Assembly: GCF_003938605.1 (NCBI RefSeq)
Contig: NZ_RHWX01000009.1
Span: 81,178-145,177 of the forward strand
Direction: 5' to 3'
Length of the DNA: 64,000 nucleotides
DNA from: Brevundimonas sp. 357
GTDB taxonomy: Bacteria > Pseudomonadota > Alphaproteobacteria > Caulobacterales > Caulobacteraceae
Part shown: positions 21,828 through 32,056 of the stretch, in pieces
How positions within the stretch are numbered: the first letter of the stretch is position 1
Layout of the letters: each line of letters opens with the position of its first letter
Position numbers and translations under genes: made by a program
Notes under the pieces: generated by a model
Databases searched by the model: none
Seen by the model: only the letters and a program-made list of their open reading frames with translations
What the model was told of the DNA's origin: nothing

Positions 21828-22043
21828 AGAAAGCGACGTTTCTCTATATAACGTCGGTATATATGTTTTTATTAACTTTGTTGCTGAAAGCCGCCTGCAA
21901 GGTGATCGTAGATCATCTTGCGAGAAGAGTTCTGCATAGACTTGCGGCGTTTCGGCCGCGGAATGCGGATTTCTACGTACGGTTCAGTTTACGATTGCAT
22001 ACGGATGTCTGCGGCAAGAAGGCTTCACGTTCAAGAGGTCCGA
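21828..22043. promoter_or_regulatory. AT-rich divergent promoter region between the FixL-like kinase and TorF genes
   Basis: About 215 bases, strikingly AT-rich from 21840 to 21885 (CTATATAAC, GTATATATG, TTTTTATTAAC) compared with the surrounding GC-rich DNA. It should hold the promoters of both divergent genes and possibly FixJ-like binding sites. I find no exact FNR/FixK box (TTGAT-N4-ATCAA). Confidence 0.5.
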
Positions 22044-22751
22044 ATGTCCTTTCAAATTTCAGCCCCCCGCCAGAACGGCGCACGCGGGCTTTGTACGGCG
22101 ACGCTGATCGCCGTGGTCTGCGCCGCGACGCCGGTGCAGGCTCAATCCATCAGCGGCCAGCTGGGCCTCGCCAGCGAATACGTCGGCAAGGGCCTGGGCA
22201 AGAGCGCCGGCGATCCCAGCCTGAACGCCAGCCTTGAGGCGTCCTACGGCGACTTCTACGGCAGCGTCTTCGCCTCGACGGCCAAGCTGTCTCAAGGCTC
22301 CGACGCCGAGATCGTGACGGCGCTGGGCTGGCGGCCCAAGGCGGCGGGCGTGGCCTTCGATCTGTCCGTCGTGAACCGCGACCTGCCGGGCACGCGCTCG
22401 GGCGTCGACGCCAACTATTGGGAATATCAGGCTGACGCCGCCCGCAAGTTCGGGCGCGTCTCCGGGCGGCTGCGGATCAACTACACGCCCGACGGTTTCG
22501 CCGCGACCAAGAAGGCCTGGTGGGTCGAGGCCCAGGCGTCGACGGCCCTGGGGCCGCGCACCAAGGCGTCGGCCGCCTTCGGCGTGCGATCGGCGGACGG
22601 CGGGGCGGACTACAACGCCTGGAATCTGGGCGTGAAGCACAACCTGAGCGAGCGATGGGCCATCGACGCGCGCTGGTACGACACCGACAGCCATGCACTT
22701 GGCGACAACTACGACGGGCGCCTGGTGGGGGCGCTCAGCTTCAACTTCTGA
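22044..22751 (+). CDS. TorF-family putative outer-membrane porin (TIGR02001/Gcw_chp)
   Basis: 235 residues with a signal peptide ending in ATPVQAQ-S, then alternating beta-strand pattern and a terminal aromatic (LSFNF). The mature start SISGQLGLASEYVGKGLGKS matches the TIGR02001 pattern of 'hypothetical' barrel proteins named TorF family, whose cargo is unknown. The ATG at 22044 has AGAGG 7 bases upstream. It is divergent from the FixL/FixJ-like pair across an AT-rich region and may be its target. A weak hairpin (AGCCG-GTT-CGGCT near 22757) follows. Confidence 0.75.
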   Translation: MSFQISAPRQNGARGLCTATLIAVVCAATPVQAQSISGQLGLASEYVGKGLGKSAGDPSLNASLEASYGDFYGSVFASTAKLSQGSDAEIVTALGWRPKAAGVAFDLSVVNRDLPGTRSGVDANYWEYQADAARKFGRVSGRLRINYTPDGFAATKKAWWVEAQASTALGPRTKASAAFGVRSADGGADYNAWNLGVKHNLSERWAIDARWYDTDSHALGDNYDGRLVGALSFNF

Positions 22752-22799
22752 TCGAAAGCCGGTTCGGCTCTCAAGAGAATCTTCACGGGGGTGAGTTAG

Positions 22800-24794
22800 A
22801 TGGACGCCATGCTGAGCGACCTTAAGATCGAAAAGAAACTGATGGCGGCCTTTGCGGTCGTCATCCTGGCCATCGTCGCCATGGGGCTGACGGTGTTTTT
22901 GCAGATTAACGCCCTGGATGCGGCGCGGGCGGACCGAGCGCGCGCGGGCGTCGTCCAGCGCGAGGCCGAGGCGGCGCAATTCTATCTGGCGCGGCAGGAG
23001 GCCAGCTATCGCGGCTTCCTGGTGTCGCGCGACCCCTATTATCTGCAACGGCTGGAAGAGCACCGGCAGAGCTTCAACAAGAGCCTCGATCGCGTGACGC
23101 AGCTGGACCGCGCCAGCGCCGCGCAGGTGCGCGCGGCTCGGACCGCCGCGGATGAGTGGAACAAGCAGGTGGTCCAGCGCGGCCAGGCCCTGGTCGCGGA
23201 TCAGGCCGGCTGGATGCAGGCCATCGCCATGGTCGGCCGCAACGGCGAGGCTGACAAATTCATCGACCCGGCCGAAAGCGCCCTGAACGGCCTGATCGAG
23301 AAGAAGGTCCAGGAAAGCCGCATCTATGCCGAGACCCAGGTGTCGGTCGCCAAGACGGCCCGCATGGTGCTGATCGGCGGCCTGGTGCTGGCGCTGGCGC
23401 TGGCGGCCGGCATGGCCGTGATGCTGACCAATATCCTGGCCAAGCCGCTGACGGCGATGACGGCGGCCATGCGCCGCCTGGCGTCGGGCGACACCTCGGT
23501 GGCCGTGCCGGCCGCCGGCCGCAAGGACGAGGTCGGCCAGATGGCCGCCGCCGTCCAGACCTTCAAGGACGCCGCCATCGCCAAGGACCGCCTGGAGGCC
23601 GAAGCCGTCGCCCAGCGTCAGGCTGCCGAGGACGAGCGCGCCCGCGTCGAAGCCGAGAAGGCCCGCGAGGCTGAAGACGACAAGGTGGCCATCACCGCCC
23701 TGGCCCAGGGTTTGGGCGCCATGGCCAACGGCGATCTGACCCATCGCATCGACGTCGCCTTCGCCCCCAAGGCGGCGCAGCTGAAGGCCGATTTCAACGC
23801 CGCCATCGCCCAGCTGGAGAAGGCCATCGCCGCCGTGACGGCCAATGTCGCGGCGATCCGTTCGGGCTCGAGCGAGATCAGCCAGGCCTCCGACGACCTG
23901 TCGCGCCGCACCGAGCAGCAGGCCGCCAGCCTGGAAGAGACCGCCGCCGCCCTGGACCAGATCACGGCCACGGTGAACCGCACCGCCGACGGCGCCCGCC
24001 AGGCCGCCGGCGTGGTGCAGCAGGCGCGCGGCGAGGCGGAAGCCTCGGGCGCGGTGGTCAGCGACGCCGTCGCCGCCATGACCGCCATCGAACAGTCGTC
24101 CGACCAGATCGGCGCCATCATCGGGGTGATCGACGAGATCGCCTTCCAGACCAACCTGCTGGCGCTGAACGCGGGCGTCGAGGCGGCGCGCGCGGGCGAC
24201 GCCGGTCGCGGCTTCGCCGTGGTGGCTTCGGAAGTGCGGGCCCTGGCCCAGCGTTCGGCCGGCGCGGCCAAGGAGATCAAGGCTCTGATCACGGCGTCCG
24301 GCCGTCAGGTGGAGCAGGGCGTGGCCCTGGTCGGCCAGACCGGCGAGGCGCTGGGACGCATCGTCGCCGGGGTGGCCGAGATCGATGGTCTGATGTCGGA
24401 AATCTCGGCCTCGGCCCAGGAGCAGGCGACCGGCCTGCAACAGGTCAATGCGGCCGTGAACCAGATGGATCAGGTCACGCAACAGAATGCTGCGATGGTC
24501 GAGGAATCGACCGCCGCCAGCCACTCCCTGTCTCAGGAAGCCGACGTGTTGGCCGCCTCGGTGGCGCACTTCAAGGTGATCCAGGCGGCGCCGTCGCGTC
24601 CTGCGGCGGCCCCCAGGCCCGTCGCGCCGAAGGCCCCCGTCGCTCCTGTCGCCGCCGCCCCTGCAACCCCTGCCGAGCAGACGCCCCGCGCCGCTCGGCC
24701 GGTGTCCGAAACGGTCGCCGCCCTGAAGACGATGGGACGCGGCGGCGCCGCCCTGAAACCTGAAGCCATCGAAGACGGCTGGGAGGAGTTCTGA
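22800..24794 (+). CDS. mcpA: Methyl-accepting chemotaxis protein
   Basis: First gene of the che operon. 664 residues: TM1 about 14-34, periplasmic sensor about 35-185, TM2 about 187-208, a HAMP domain, a second HAMP-like segment (about 290-345), and the MA signalling domain with the hairpin tip [21 protein letters not shown] near 445-465 and the flanking Gln/Glu methylation helices. After a Pro/Ala linker the protein ends in DGWEEF. That C-terminus fits the x-W-x-x-F pentapeptide that tethers CheR/CheB in other receptors. The stop codon overlaps the start of the next gene. Confidence 0.95.
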   Translation: MDAMLSDLKIEKKLMAAFAVVILAIVAMGLTVFLQINALDAARADRARAGVVQREAEAAQFYLARQEASYRGFLVSRDPYYLQRLEEHRQSFNKSLDRVTQLDRASAAQVRAARTAADEWNKQVVQRGQALVADQAGWMQAIAMVGRNGEADKFIDPAESALNGLIEKKVQESRIYAETQVSVAKTARMVLIGGLVLALALAAGMAVMLTNILAKPLTAMTAAMRRLASGDTSVAVPAAGRKDEVGQMAAAVQTFKDAAIAKDRLEAEAVAQRQAAEDERARVEAEKAREAEDDKVAITALAQGLGAMANGDLTHRIDVAFAPKAAQLKADFNAAIAQLEKAIAAVTANVAAIRSGSSEISQASDDLSRRTEQQAASLEETAAALDQITATVNRTADGARQAAGVVQQARGEAEASGAVVSDAVAAMTAIEQSSDQIGAIIGVIDEIAFQTNLLALNAGVEAARAGDAGRGFAVVASEVRALAQRSAGAAKEIKALITASGRQVEQGVALVGQTGEALGRIVAGVAEIDGLMSEISASAQEQATGLQQVNAAVNQMDQVTQQNAAMVEESTAASHSLSQEADVLAASVAHFKVIQAAPSRPAAAPRPVAPKAPVAPVAAAPATPAEQTPRAARPVSETVAALKTMGRGGAALKPEAIEDGWEEF

Positions 24795-25075
24795 TGACGG
24801 CCACGGTCGTTCTGGCCCCGGTTCTGGACCTGCGCGCGGCCGAGCCGCTGAAGGGCGAGCTTGTGGCGGCGCGCGGTCAGGCCCTGACGCTGGACGGCTC
24901 GGCCGTCGAGCGGCTGGGCGGGCTGTGCCTGCAGCTGCTGTTGTCGGCGATCCGCACCTGGCGCGCCGACGGCCAGGCTTTGACCTTCGTCAATGCGTCC
25001 GAGGCGCTGACGACCCAATGGAGCGCCTTCGGCGCTTCGCCCTCCGATCTCTCCGCACAGGACGCCCCCCAATGA
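24794..25075 (+). CDS. cheX: STAS-domain chemotaxis protein CheX (Caulobacter sense)
   Basis: 93 residues forming a STAS-type fold: VLDLRAAEPLKGELVAARG, then LTLDGSAVERLGGLCLQLLLSA, the place where STAS proteins carry a phosphorylatable Ser/Thr (here Ser in DGSAVERLGG). It occupies the cheX position of the Caulobacter operon; it is not the CheX phosphatase of Thermotoga. Its role in chemotaxis is not well defined. It overlaps both neighbours by 1-4 bases. Confidence 0.75.
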   Translation: MTATVVLAPVLDLRAAEPLKGELVAARGQALTLDGSAVERLGGLCLQLLLSAIRTWRADGQALTFVNASEALTTQWSAFGASPSDLSAQDAPQ

Positions 25076-25437
25076 CCAAGACCGTTCTGACCGTCGATGA
25101 TTCACGCACCATGCGCGACATGCTGATGCTGGCGCTCAAGGACGCCGGCTATCGCGTGGTCCAGGCCGAGGACGGCGTCCACGGTCTGGAGGTGCTTCAG
25201 GCCGAGAACCCGGACATCGTCATCACCGACATCAACATGCCGCGCATGGACGGTTTCGGCTTCATCGAGGGCATGCGGGCCGACCCGGCGTTCAGCGCCG
25301 TCCCCGTGCTGGTCCTGACGACCGAGAGCGACGCCGCCAAGAAGCAGCGCGCCCGCGAGGCCGGGGCCACCGGCTGGATCGTCAAGCCGTTCGACCCCGT
25401 GCGTCTGGTCGACGCCGTGCGCCGCGTGGCGGCCTGA
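25072..25437 (+). CDS. cheY: Chemotaxis response regulator CheY (first copy)
   Basis: 121-residue single receiver domain. Asp9/Asp10, phospho-acceptor Asp53 in IVITDINMPRMDGFGF, Thr in VLTTES and Lys in WIVKPFDP form the complete active site. Phosphorylated CheY binds the flagellar switch. The ATG at 25072 overlaps the end of cheX (ATGA). Position matches CheYI of the Caulobacter operon. Confidence 0.93.
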   Translation: MTKTVLTVDDSRTMRDMLMLALKDAGYRVVQAEDGVHGLEVLQAENPDIVITDINMPRMDGFGFIEGMRADPAFSAVPVLVLTTESDAAKKQRAREAGATGWIVKPFDPVRLVDAVRRVAA

Positions 25438-25449
25438 GGATCTGAGACG

Positions 25450-27762
25450 ATGAGCGACGATCCGTTCGAGGCGATCAAGGCGACCTTCTTCCAGGAATGC
25501 GAGGAGCTGCTCGCCGATCTGGAAGGCAATCTGCTGACGCTGGAGGCCGGATCGACGGACATTGAGGTCATCAACGCCGTCTTCCGCGCCGTTCACTCGG
25601 TGAAGGGCGGGGCGGGGGCCTTCGGGCTGGAAGACCTGGTGCGGTTCGCCCACGTCTTCGAGACGCTGATGGACGAGCTGCGCTCGGGCCGCAAGCCGTG
25701 CGACGAGCCGACGGTGAAGACCCTGCTGCGCGCCGCGGACGTGCTGGCCGACCACGTCGCCGCCGCGCGCGGCGCGGGCGCGCCCGTCGATCCCGTGCGC
25801 TCGGTCGGTCTGGTCGCTGAACTGGAAGCCCTGACCTATGGCGGGGCCGCGCCGGTCGCGGCGGTCGAGCCGGAAGAGGACGATTTCGGCTTCACCCCGG
25901 TGGCTATGGACCTTGGGGCGTTCGAGGCTCCGGCGGGCCTGCCGGACCTTCCCGACCTGCCGCCCTTGCCCGACCTGTCCGCCCTGGCGCCGCTGCCCGA
26001 TCTGACGACGCCGAGCGCATCGCAGGGGTGGAAGGTCGTCTTCCGTCCGCATCCGCGACTCTACGCCAGCGCCAATGAGACGGGTCTGCTGCTGCGTGAA
26101 CTGGGCCGTCTGGGTCCGACGCGGGTGCAGATGGACGACAGCGGCCTGCCGTTGCTGGACGCGCTGGAGCCGACCGACAGCCATCTGATCTGGACCATCG
26201 AACTGGACGCCGACGTCAGCGAGGCCGAGGTGCGCGAGGTCTTCGACTTCGTGGAGATGGACTGCGACCTCAGCGTCACGCCGTTGGGCGATGCGACGCC
26301 GGTCGAGGCCGCGCCCGCCGCCGTGGCCGACGAGGACGGCAGCGACGCCTCGGCCCTGGCCCGCGCGGCCGCGCCGGAACTGGACATCGCCGCCCTGCTG
26401 GCCTCGGTCGGCGCCGCGCCGACGGAGGCGCCCGCGCCTGTCGCCGTCGCGCCCGTGACCCCTCCGCCCGCCGCGCCGGTCGCGCCGTCTCCGGTCAAGC
26501 CTGCGCCCGCGCCGGCCGCTCCGGCGCCTGTGCAGGCGACGGCCCCCGCCGCTGCGGCGCCCGTGACCATCCGCGTCGATCTAGAGCGGGTGGATCGCCT
26601 GATCAATGCGGTCGGCGAACTGGTCATCCAGCAGGCCATGCTGGCCCAGCGCGTGACCGAAAGCGGCCTGGCCCGTTCATCCGACATCGGCCTGGGTCTG
26701 GAAGACCTCGAACTGCTGACGCGCGAGATCCAGGACAGCGTCATGGCCATCCGCGCCCAGCCGGTGAAGTCGGTGTTCCAGCGGATGCCGCGCCTGGTGC
26801 GCGAGGCGGCCGAGGCCACGGGCAAGAAGGTGAAGCTGGTCACGTCCGGCGAGGACACCGAGGTCGACAAGACCGTGGTCGAACGCCTGGCCGAGCCGAT
26901 CACCCACATGCTGCGCAACGCCATCGACCACGGGCTGGAAAGCCCGGCGGACCGTCTGGCGGCCGGCAAGCCGGAAGAGGGGACGGTGCGTCTGGCGGCC
27001 CTGCACCGTTCGGGCCGGATCGTCATCGAGATCTCCGACGACGGCAAGGGCATCAACCGTCCGCGCGTGAAGGGCATCGCCGTCGAGCGCGGCCTGATCG
27101 CCGAGGATGCGGTTCTGTCGGACGACGAGATCGACAACCTGATCTTCCTGCCGGGCTTCTCGACCGCGACCGAGGTGTCGGACCTGTCGGGCCGGGGCGT
27201 CGGCATGGACGTGGTGCGCCGCTCGATCCAGTCGCTAGGCGGGCGCATCTCCATCACCTCCAATCCGGGCAAGGGCTCGACCTTCACCCTCAGCCTGCCG
27301 CTGACGCTGGCGGTGCTGGACGGCATGGTGGTCGGCGCCGCCGATCAGACCCTGGTCGCGCCGCTCGCCGCCATCGTCGAGAGCCTGACCCCGAACGAGG
27401 CCGACATTCACTACGTCGGCGGCGTCGATCCCGTGCTGCGCTTCCGCGAGGCCTTCGTGCCGCTGGTGGACGTCGGCCTGGTCATGGGCTTCCGCGACGC
27501 CCCGACCGAGCTGAAGGGCGGGGTGGTGATGATCGTCGAGACCGAAAGCCGCCAGCGCGCGGCCCTGCTGGTCGACGCCATCCACGGCCAGCGCCAGGTC
27601 GTCATCAAGAGCCTGGAAACCCATTACCGCCACGTCGAGGGCGTAGCCGCCGCCACCATTCTGGGCGACGGCCGCGTGGCCCTGATCCTCGACATCGACG
27701 CCCTTGTGACCGCCAAGCGTTCCCGAACCCCGTCGCGTTCCGACCTGCAAATGGCGAGCTGA
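25450..27762 (+). CDS. cheA: Chemotaxis histidine kinase CheA
   Basis: 770 residues with the full CheA layout: HPt domain with phospho-acceptor His49 in [15 protein letters not shown]; a middle region with a CheY/CheB-binding-like domain (about 195-285); a long Ala/Pro linker (about 320-370); dimerization helices from [17 protein letters not shown]; HATPase with N box [13 protein letters not shown] near 488 and DDGKGIN near 530; and a C-terminal CheW-like domain (about 620-760). It autophosphorylates in response to MCP signals and passes phosphate to CheY and CheB. Twelve bases separate it from cheY. Confidence 0.97.
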   Translation: MSDDPFEAIKATFFQECEELLADLEGNLLTLEAGSTDIEVINAVFRAVHSVKGGAGAFGLEDLVRFAHVFETLMDELRSGRKPCDEPTVKTLLRAADVLADHVAAARGAGAPVDPVRSVGLVAELEALTYGGAAPVAAVEPEEDDFGFTPVAMDLGAFEAPAGLPDLPDLPPLPDLSALAPLPDLTTPSASQGWKVVFRPHPRLYASANETGLLLRELGRLGPTRVQMDDSGLPLLDALEPTDSHLIWTIELDADVSEAEVREVFDFVEMDCDLSVTPLGDATPVEAAPAAVADEDGSDASALARAAAPELDIAALLASVGAAPTEAPAPVAVAPVTPPPAAPVAPSPVKPAPAPAAPAPVQATAPAAAAPVTIRVDLERVDRLINAVGELVIQQAMLAQRVTESGLARSSDIGLGLEDLELLTREIQDSVMAIRAQPVKSVFQRMPRLVREAAEATGKKVKLVTSGEDTEVDKTVVERLAEPITHMLRNAIDHGLESPADRLAAGKPEEGTVRLAALHRSGRIVIEISDDGKGINRPRVKGIAVERGLIAEDAVLSDDEIDNLIFLPGFSTATEVSDLSGRGVGMDVVRRSIQSLGGRISITSNPGKGSTFTLSLPLTLAVLDGMVVGAADQTLVAPLAAIVESLTPNEADIHYVGGVDPVLRFREAFVPLVDVGLVMGFRDAPTELKGGVVMIVETESRQRAALLVDAIHGQRQVVIKSLETHYRHVEGVAAATILGDGRVALILDIDALVTAKRSRTPSRSDLQMAS

Positions 27763-27766
27763 GACC

Positions 27767-28252
27767 ATGACCCCGACTGAACACCAGACCCTGACCCCCA
27801 ATGTCGCCGGGACCGACCGCGAACTGATCGCCTTCCGCATCGGCGAGCAGGAATTCTGCGTCGACATCATGAGCGTGCGCGAGATCCGCGGCTGGACGCC
27901 GGCCACGCCCCTGCCGCGCTCGCCCGCCTATATGAAGGGCGTCATCAACCTGCGCGGCGTGGTGCTGCCGATCATCGACCTGGGCGCGCGTTTCGGCCTG
28001 GCCACGAACGAGCCGACCGAGCGGCACGTCATCATGGTGGCCCATGTCGGTTCGCGCCTGGTCGGCCTGCTGGTCGATGCGGTGTCGGACATCGTGCAGC
28101 TGTCGGACGCGGCCATCCAGCCGACGCCGGACGTGGCCAGCGAACAGGTGAAGTCCTTCGTGAAGGGCATCTTCGCCGTCGAGGGCGGCCGTATGATCAG
28201 CCTGATCGACTTGGATCACGTCCTGCCGGAAAGCGAGGCTGCAGCGGCATGA
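27767..28252 (+). CDS. cheW: Chemotaxis coupling protein CheW
   Basis: 161 residues, a single CheW domain. [22 protein letters not shown], the [21 protein letters not shown] signature and [14 protein letters not shown] are typical. It links MCP tips to CheA in the membrane array. It starts four bases after the cheA stop and overlaps cheR by 4 bases. Confidence 0.96.
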   Translation: MTPTEHQTLTPNVAGTDRELIAFRIGEQEFCVDIMSVREIRGWTPATPLPRSPAYMKGVINLRGVVLPIIDLGARFGLATNEPTERHVIMVAHVGSRLVGLLVDAVSDIVQLSDAAIQPTPDVASEQVKSFVKGIFAVEGGRMISLIDLDHVLPESEAAAA

Positions 28253-29115
28253 CGACCCTCGCCGGGCGTGAAACCCTGGTTGAAGGCGAGTTCGTCTTCA
28301 CGGCCGAGGATTTCCGTCACATCGCCCAGACCCTGCACGCTCACGCAGGGATCGCCCTCAGCGAAGGCAAGGCGGCGCTGGTCTATTCGCGCCTGGCCAA
28401 GCGGCTGCGCGTGCTGGGGCTGCGCAGCTTCCGCGACTACTGCGCCCTGATCGACGGCGTAGAGGGCGTGGACGAGCGCCAGGCGATGATGGCGGCCCTG
28501 ACCACCAACGTCACCCGCTTCTACCGCGAGCCGCACCACTTCGATCACCTGCGCGACAAGGTGATGCCCGAGCTGGCCGCCAAGGCGCGGGCGGGCGGGC
28601 GCGTGCGCCTGTGGTCGGCCGCCTGCTCGAACGGGCAGGAGCCCTATTCCATGGCGATGACGGTGCTGGACGTTCTGCCGGAAGCGGCGGAACTGGACGT
28701 GCGCATCCTGGCCACCGACATCGACCCCAACATGGTCGCCGAGGGCGCGGCGGGCGTCTATTCCGACGATCTGCTGGCCCCGGTCCCGGCCGCGTCGCGC
28801 AAGCATTTCACGCCGATCGCGGGCGCGCCGGGCCGCTTCAGCGCCGATGCGACGCTGCGCCGTCTGGTGGCGTTCAAGGAGCTGAACCTGATCGGCGACT
28901 GGCCGATGCGCGGCCGCTTCGACGTCATCTTCTGCCGCAACGTGGTCATCTATTTCGACGACGCGACCCAGGAGCGGGTCTGGGGCCGCTTCACGCCGAT
29001 CCTGAACCCCGGCGGCGTCCTCTACATCGGCCACTCGGAACGGGTGACGGGCCCGGCGGCGCAACAGCTGCAGCCGGCCGGACTGACCACCTACGTCAAG
29101 GGCGCGGGGGCATGA
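28249..29115 (+). CDS. cheR: MCP glutamate methyltransferase CheR
   Basis: 288 residues. An N-terminal helical domain is followed by a SAM-dependent methyltransferase fold with [17 protein letters not shown] (SAM motif I) near 122-138, [11 protein letters not shown] near 150 and [20 protein letters not shown] near 225. It methylates receptor glutamates to adapt the receptors and probably docks on the GWEEF tail of the MCP encoded by the first gene. Overlaps both neighbours by 4 bases. Confidence 0.96.
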   Translation: MTTLAGRETLVEGEFVFTAEDFRHIAQTLHAHAGIALSEGKAALVYSRLAKRLRVLGLRSFRDYCALIDGVEGVDERQAMMAALTTNVTRFYREPHHFDHLRDKVMPELAAKARAGGRVRLWSAACSNGQEPYSMAMTVLDVLPEAAELDVRILATDIDPNMVAEGAAGVYSDDLLAPVPAASRKHFTPIAGAPGRFSADATLRRLVAFKELNLIGDWPMRGRFDVIFCRNVVIYFDDATQERVWGRFTPILNPGGVLYIGHSERVTGPAAQQLQPAGLTTYVKGAGA

Positions 29116-30149
29116 GCGCGGTCTCGGTCCTGGTGGTGGACGACAGCGCCACCATGCGCAGCCTGATCAGCGCCGTCCTGCGCCGCGATTCGGAGATCAA
29201 CGTGGTCGGTACGGCCGCCGATCCGCTGGAGGCGCGCACGAAGATCAAGGAGTTGAACCCCGACGTCATCACCCTGGACGTCGAGATGCCCAATATGAAC
29301 GGGCTGGAGTTCCTCGAGAAGATCATGCGGCTGCGGCCCATGCCGGTGGTCATGGTCTCGACCCTGACCCAGGCGGGGACGGACGTGACCCTGGCCGCGC
29401 TGGAGGTCGGCGCCGTCGACGCCGTGGCCAAGCCCGCGCCGGGCGTGCCCGCCGCCGAGGCCTTCGCCGACCTGGCCGAGAAGGTGAAGGTCGCCGCGCG
29501 GTCTCGTGTTCGCCCGCTGGAGGATCGCGCGATCCGGGGGCACGAGGGCGTCTATCACGCCGACCCCAATCATGTGCTGGCGATCGGCTCGTCCACCGGC
29601 GGGGTCGAGGCCCTGCTGACCATACTGTCGGCCTTCCCGGCGGACTGTCCGGCGACGGTCATCACCCAACATATGCCCGCCAGCTTCACCAGGAGCTTCG
29701 CCGCCCGCCTGAACAAGGTCTCGGCCGCCACGGTCAGCGAGGCCGAGGACGGCGCGCCGCTGAAGCCGGGCCATGTCTATATCGCGCCGGGCGGCGAGAC
29801 CCATCTGGCCGTGTCGGGCGGGCGTTGCCGCCTGGTCGCCGCCGATCCGGTCAACGGCCACCGCCCCTCGGTCGACGTCCTGTTCGGTTCGGTCGCCCAA
29901 CTGGGCCGCCCGATCACGGGCGTCATCCTGACCGGCATGGGCAAGGACGGGGCCAAGGGCCTGCTGGCCATGCGTCAGGCCGGCGCCCGCACCCTGGGCC
30001 AGGACGAGGCGTCCTGCGTCGTCTACGGCATGCCCCGCGCCGCCTTCGAGCTGGGCGCCGTCGAGCGCCAGCTGCCGCTGTCCCGCATGGCCCCGGCCAT
30101 CCTCGAATCCTGCGCCGCCCGTTCGGGCGCGCCCCAGTCTGTCGCGTAA
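29112..30149 (+). CDS. cheB: Chemotaxis protein-glutamate methylesterase CheB
   Basis: 345 residues: N-terminal receiver with Asp56 in [16 protein letters not shown], a linker (about 125-155), and the CheB methylesterase domain with catalytic Ser in [12 protein letters not shown], His in [17 protein letters not shown] and Asp in [10 protein letters not shown]. Removes methyl groups (and deamidates Gln) when phosphorylated by CheA. Starts at the ATG at 29112, overlapping cheR by 4 bases. Confidence 0.96.
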   Translation: MSAVSVLVVDDSATMRSLISAVLRRDSEINVVGTAADPLEARTKIKELNPDVITLDVEMPNMNGLEFLEKIMRLRPMPVVMVSTLTQAGTDVTLAALEVGAVDAVAKPAPGVPAAEAFADLAEKVKVAARSRVRPLEDRAIRGHEGVYHADPNHVLAIGSSTGGVEALLTILSAFPADCPATVITQHMPASFTRSFAARLNKVSAATVSEAEDGAPLKPGHVYIAPGGETHLAVSGGRCRLVAADPVNGHRPSVDVLFGSVAQLGRPITGVILTGMGKDGAKGLLAMRQAGARTLGQDEASCVVYGMPRAAFELGAVERQLPLSRMAPAILESCAARSGAPQSVA

Positions 30150-30157
30150 GGACGTTC

Positions 30158-30547
30158 ATGCCCGCCGCTTCCGCCATTCGCACCCTTGTCGTCGACGATC
30201 AGCTGACGATGCGCTCACTTGTCCGCGCCAGTCTGCAGCAGATCGGGGTGCGCGACATCGAAGAGGCGCCCGACGGCGAGGCGGCCCTGCGCTCCTTGCT
30301 GGTGCAGCCGGTCCATCTGGTGATCTCGGACTTCAACATGCCGAATCTGGACGGGCTCAGCCTGCTACGGGCCATCCGGGCGCACCCGCCGATCTCCAAG
30401 ACGGCCTTCATCATGCTGACCGGCCGGGCCGATCGCGAACTGGTTCAGCGCGCCGTGCAGTTCGGCGTGAACAACTACCTGGTCAAACCCTTCACCACCG
30501 CCCAGCTGAAAGAGAAGCTGGAAGCGGTCTTCGGCACGCTGACGTGA
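30158..30547 (+). CDS. cheY: Chemotaxis response regulator CheY (second copy)
   Basis: 129-residue single receiver. DD at 13-14, phospho-acceptor Asp58 in [17 protein letters not shown], Thr in MLTGRAD and Lys in [12 protein letters not shown]. It corresponds to CheYII of the Caulobacter operon. Its sequence has the DFNMPxxDG hallmark of motor-binding CheYs, so it may be the main output regulator. The stop codon overlaps the GTG of cheD. Confidence 0.93.
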   Translation: MPAASAIRTLVVDDQLTMRSLVRASLQQIGVRDIEEAPDGEAALRSLLVQPVHLVISDFNMPNLDGLSLLRAIRAHPPISKTAFIMLTGRADRELVQRAVQFGVNNYLVKPFTTAQLKEKLEAVFGTLT

Positions 30548-31089
30548 TCGGCGCGGCCGCTCAGGAGCCGGTGGAGCGGCGCGTGCATGTGGGGCAGGGC
30601 GATCACTGCGTGTCGTCCGATCCCGACGTCGTGCTGACGACGGTTCTGGGCAGCTGCGTGGCCCTGTGCCTGCGTGATCCGGCGGCCGGGGTGGGGGGCA
30701 TGAACCACTTTCTGCTGCCCGAAGGGGCGGGATCGGGAACGGACGCCAGTCGCCGCTACGGCGCCTATCTGATGGAAGTGCTGATCAACGACGTGCTGAA
30801 GGCGGGCGGGCGACGCGACCGGCTGGAGGCCAAGCTGTTCGGCGGCGGCCGCATGTTCGACAGCCTCAGCGACGTGGGCGCCGCCAACGCCGACTTCGCC
30901 GAGAAATTCCTGGCCGACGAGGGCATCCCCGTCGTCAGCCGTAGTCTGAGAGGCGCGGGCGGGCGCCGCATTCACTATTGGCCGGTCAGCGGTCGGGCGC
31001 GTCAGCGCGTGGTGACGGACGGCGCGATCCTGCCGCCCGCGACGCCGCCGCCGCCGTCCGTCGCGACCGGCGATCTGGAGCTCTTCTGA
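30544..31089 (+). CDS. cheD: Chemoreceptor glutamine deamidase CheD
   Basis: 181 residues. Catalytic Cys in [13 protein letters not shown] and His in [11 protein letters not shown] are the CheD active-site residues; FGGGRMF is the third conserved block. It deamidates receptor glutamines to glutamate. Translation starts at a GTG (30544) that overlaps the preceding stop (GTGA). Confidence 0.95.
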   Translation: MIGAAAQEPVERRVHVGQGDHCVSSDPDVVLTTVLGSCVALCLRDPAAGVGGMNHFLLPEGAGSGTDASRRYGAYLMEVLINDVLKAGGRRDRLEAKLFGGGRMFDSLSDVGAANADFAEKFLADEGIPVVSRSLRGAGGRRIHYWPVSGRARQRVVTDGAILPPATPPPPSVATGDLELF

Positions 31090-31090
31090 C

Positions 31091-31465
31091 ATGGGCGAGA
31101 ACGACAACCGCGACTTGCTGGCCGCCATGGCTGCGGAACTGGCGGATATCCGCGCCGAGATCGAGGCGGCGGGCGGCCTGGTGTCCGAAGTGCTGCGCCA
31201 ACTGCCGGCCGAGGCGCGGCTGGGCTATCTGACGCGCAGCCAGAGTTTCGATGTCCTGTCCCAGCGCATCGAGGCCCTGTCGGGCCTGGCCCAGGCCGTG
31301 GCCGACGATCAGCCGATGGACACCGCCCTGGCCGCCCTGCCCCTGGCCGAGATGGCCGAGCGGATGCAGGAGACGGCGCACCGCGCCCGGCCCGGCGCGG
31401 CCCCGATCGCAGACGCTGACGACACCGAGCCCGTCGCGACGGCGGGCGTGCTGCACCTGTTCTGA
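31091..31465 (+). CDS. cheU: CheU-like conserved chemotaxis-operon protein
   Basis: 124 residues, helical and acidic, no known catalytic motif. It begins ENDNRDLLAAMAAELADI and has a coiled-coil-like N-terminal half, then a low-complexity linker and a hydrophobic end (VLHLF) that resembles the end of CheD (LELF). I name it from its position between cheD and the third cheY, as in Caulobacter. Function unknown. One base separates it from cheD. Confidence 0.65.
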   Translation: MGENDNRDLLAAMAAELADIRAEIEAAGGLVSEVLRQLPAEARLGYLTRSQSFDVLSQRIEALSGLAQAVADDQPMDTALAALPLAEMAERMQETAHRARPGAAPIADADDTEPVATAGVLHLF

Positions 31466-31468
31466 ATC

Positions 31469-32056
31469 ATGGCCGAGGACCGCATCAATCTGGAGCAATC
31501 GACGGTCCTGCTGGTGGACGACGCGCCGCAGGCGCTCGACATGCTGGGCTCGATCTTCCAGGGCTTCGGCGTCAAGGAGCAGATCAAATGCCCCTCGGCC
31601 GTCGAGGCGGTGAAGATCCTGCAGCAGCGCCCGGTCGATCTGATCGTCATCGACTGCGGCGACCCGGAGATGGACGGCTACGCCTTCACCCGCTGGCTGC
31701 GGCGCGAGACGCCAGCCCCCCTGCGCTACACCCCCGTCATCCTGGTGACGGGCCACGCCTCGCAGGCCAAGGTTCAGGAAGGGCGCGACTGCGGCGTCAG
31801 CTTCGTGGTCGCCAAGCCCCTGACGCCTGCGGTGCTGCTGAAGCGCATCCTGTGGCTGGCGGGCGACGAGCGCGAGTTCGTCGAGTGCGCCACCTATGTC
31901 GGCCCTGATCGCCGGGTGCGAAACTTCGGGCCGCCGGTCGGCATGACGGGGCGACGCAAGGGCGACCTGTCGGCCCATGTCGGCCATGCGGTTGAGGAAA
32001 ACATGGATCAGGCCGACATCGACATGCTGTTGAAGCCGCAGAGGGTGTCGCTGTGA
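31469..32056 (+). CDS. CheY-like protein with arginine-rich tail (CheYIII / CleA-type)
   Basis: 195 residues. Receiver domain (about 12-130) with DD at 17-18, Asp62 in IVIDCGDPEMDG, Thr in VTGHAS and Lys in VAKPLTP. A C-terminal extension has an arginine cluster at 144-164 (PDRRVRNFG and TGRRKGD). In Caulobacter, Cle proteins of this type bind cyclic di-GMP through such an arginine-rich stretch and then act on the flagellar motor. The position in the operon (after cheU, before cheE) fits CheYIII, which I recall as CleA. The Asp-Cys at the phosphorylation loop is unusual for a CheY. Overlaps cheE by 4 bases. Confidence 0.8.
   Translation: MAEDRINLEQSTVLLVDDAPQALDMLGSIFQGFGVKEQIKCPSAVEAVKILQQRPVDLIVIDCGDPEMDGYAFTRWLRRETPAPLRYTPVILVTGHASQAKVQEGRDCGVSFVVAKPLTPAVLLKRILWLAGDEREFVECATYVGPDRRVRNFGPPVGMTGRRKGDLSAHVGHAVEENMDQADIDMLLKPQRVSL

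Noticed and set aside
21750..22043. FNR/FixK box in the FixL/J-TorF gap
   Set aside because: No TTGAT-N4-ATCAA sequence is present; only loose AT-rich matches.
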